Shown: positions 63,934 through 64,000 of the stretch, one piece after another
Layout: the number at the start of each line of letters is the position of its first letter
Position numbering within the stretch: the first letter of the stretch is position 1
NCBI RefSeq assembly: GCF_014698505.1
Contig: NZ_JACJTD010000016.1
Coordinates: 93,921 to 157,920 of the forward strand
Source of the DNA: Nostoc foliaceum FACHB-393
GTDB lineage: Bacteria > Cyanobacteriota > Cyanobacteriia > Cyanobacteriales > Nostocaceae
Direction of reading: 5' to 3'
DNA length: 64,000 bases
Position numbers and translations under genes: made by a program
Notes under the pieces: generated by a model
The model's input: only the letters and a program-made list of their open reading frames with translations
Databases searched by the model: none
What the model was told of the DNA's origin: nothing

Positions 63934-64000
63934 ATGGCGACACAGCCGAAACAAAATATTGATTACAGGTTTAAATTGCGACCGGAACAGGTTCAACACT
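63934..64000 (+). CDS. Possible gene start cut by the right window edge
   Basis: ATG at 63934 opens MATQPKQNIDYRFKLRPEQV, which recalls the N-terminus of IS200/IS605 TnpB-like proteins (YRFKLRPEQ pattern). No ribosome site is clear. Another frame (IQQGYVAEVIEWRHSRNKIL) is also open from 63898, so the assignment is uncertain. Confidence 0.25.
   Translation, partial: MATQPKQNIDYRFKLRPEQVQH

Noticed and set aside
1..64000. tRNA, rRNA or other stable RNA genes
   Set aside because: None recognised by eye; covariance-model scans could not be run.

Overview
The window looks like chromosome of a filamentous, probably heterocystous (Nostocales) cyanobacterium. The evidence is the many GCGATCGC (HIP1) octamers, SLH-domain outer-membrane porins, a PEP-CTERM protein, an HTH/NB-ARC/WD40 protein with 14 beta-propeller blades, multi-PAS hybrid kinase signalling, short-tandem-repeat spacers (CAGTCAT/CAGTCAC, AATTACG types) and a dense population of small inverted-repeat elements. 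The species assignment is an inference; no rRNA or tRNA gene was seen.

Layout. 0-12 kb: the 3' end of an iron-uptake-type porin, an MFS exporter, a three-domain EthD/EthD/NTF2-like protein, malQ, an FMN reductase, an unusual aquaporin-like channel, an SDR and a GH63-like glucosidase, separated by nested MITEs. 12-27.8 kb: a tandem RHH-like protein, an LtrA-family protein, the large STAND WD40 protein between two inverted repeats, a haem-oxygenase-like diiron protein, about 2.3 kb without a convincing gene, a Tat-exported multicopper oxidase, a PEP-CTERM protein and a complete SLH porin. 28.6-41.2 kb: a phosphonate locus, phnCDE, convergent phnF, then phnG-H-O-I, a FosA-like gene, a first phnM, a PhnZ-like HD oxygenase gene, phnJ-K-L and a second phnM. 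41.2-42.5 kb: a graveyard with pieces of four different genes, including Tn3-type and IS5-type transposases. 42.6-54 kb: DUF4112, alpha/beta hydrolase, O-methyltransferase, an SLH-FAS1-barrel fusion, a 1085-residue hybrid histidine kinase, a small membrane protein and a NupC nucleoside transporter. 54-58 kb: a candidate conflict/signalling module made of an EACC1-like small protein, a caspase-EAL fusion and a downstream unknown gene. 58-64 kb: an amidohydrolase divergent from a cysteine hydrolase, a cupin, an ISL3 transposase and a four-helix-bundle protein.

How the genes work together. The phn locus would import phosphonates (PhnCDE) and break the C-P bond through the C-P lyase core (PhnGHIJKLM). 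It carries an extra oxygenase-type HD protein and a fosfomycin-thiol-transferase-like protein with every expected active-site residue. A Pho-box-like repeat before phnC and a GntR-type palindrome before phnG suggest phosphate-starvation and PhnF control. phnN and phnP are not in the window.

The most novel-looking item is the EACC1-like gene followed by a caspase with an EF-hand-like loop, a middle region and an EAL (cyclic dinucleotide phosphodiesterase) domain. It joins a protease of the conflict/cell-death type to nucleotide second-messenger turnover in one polypeptide. All functional statements are from reading sequence and remembered family features; no database search was run.
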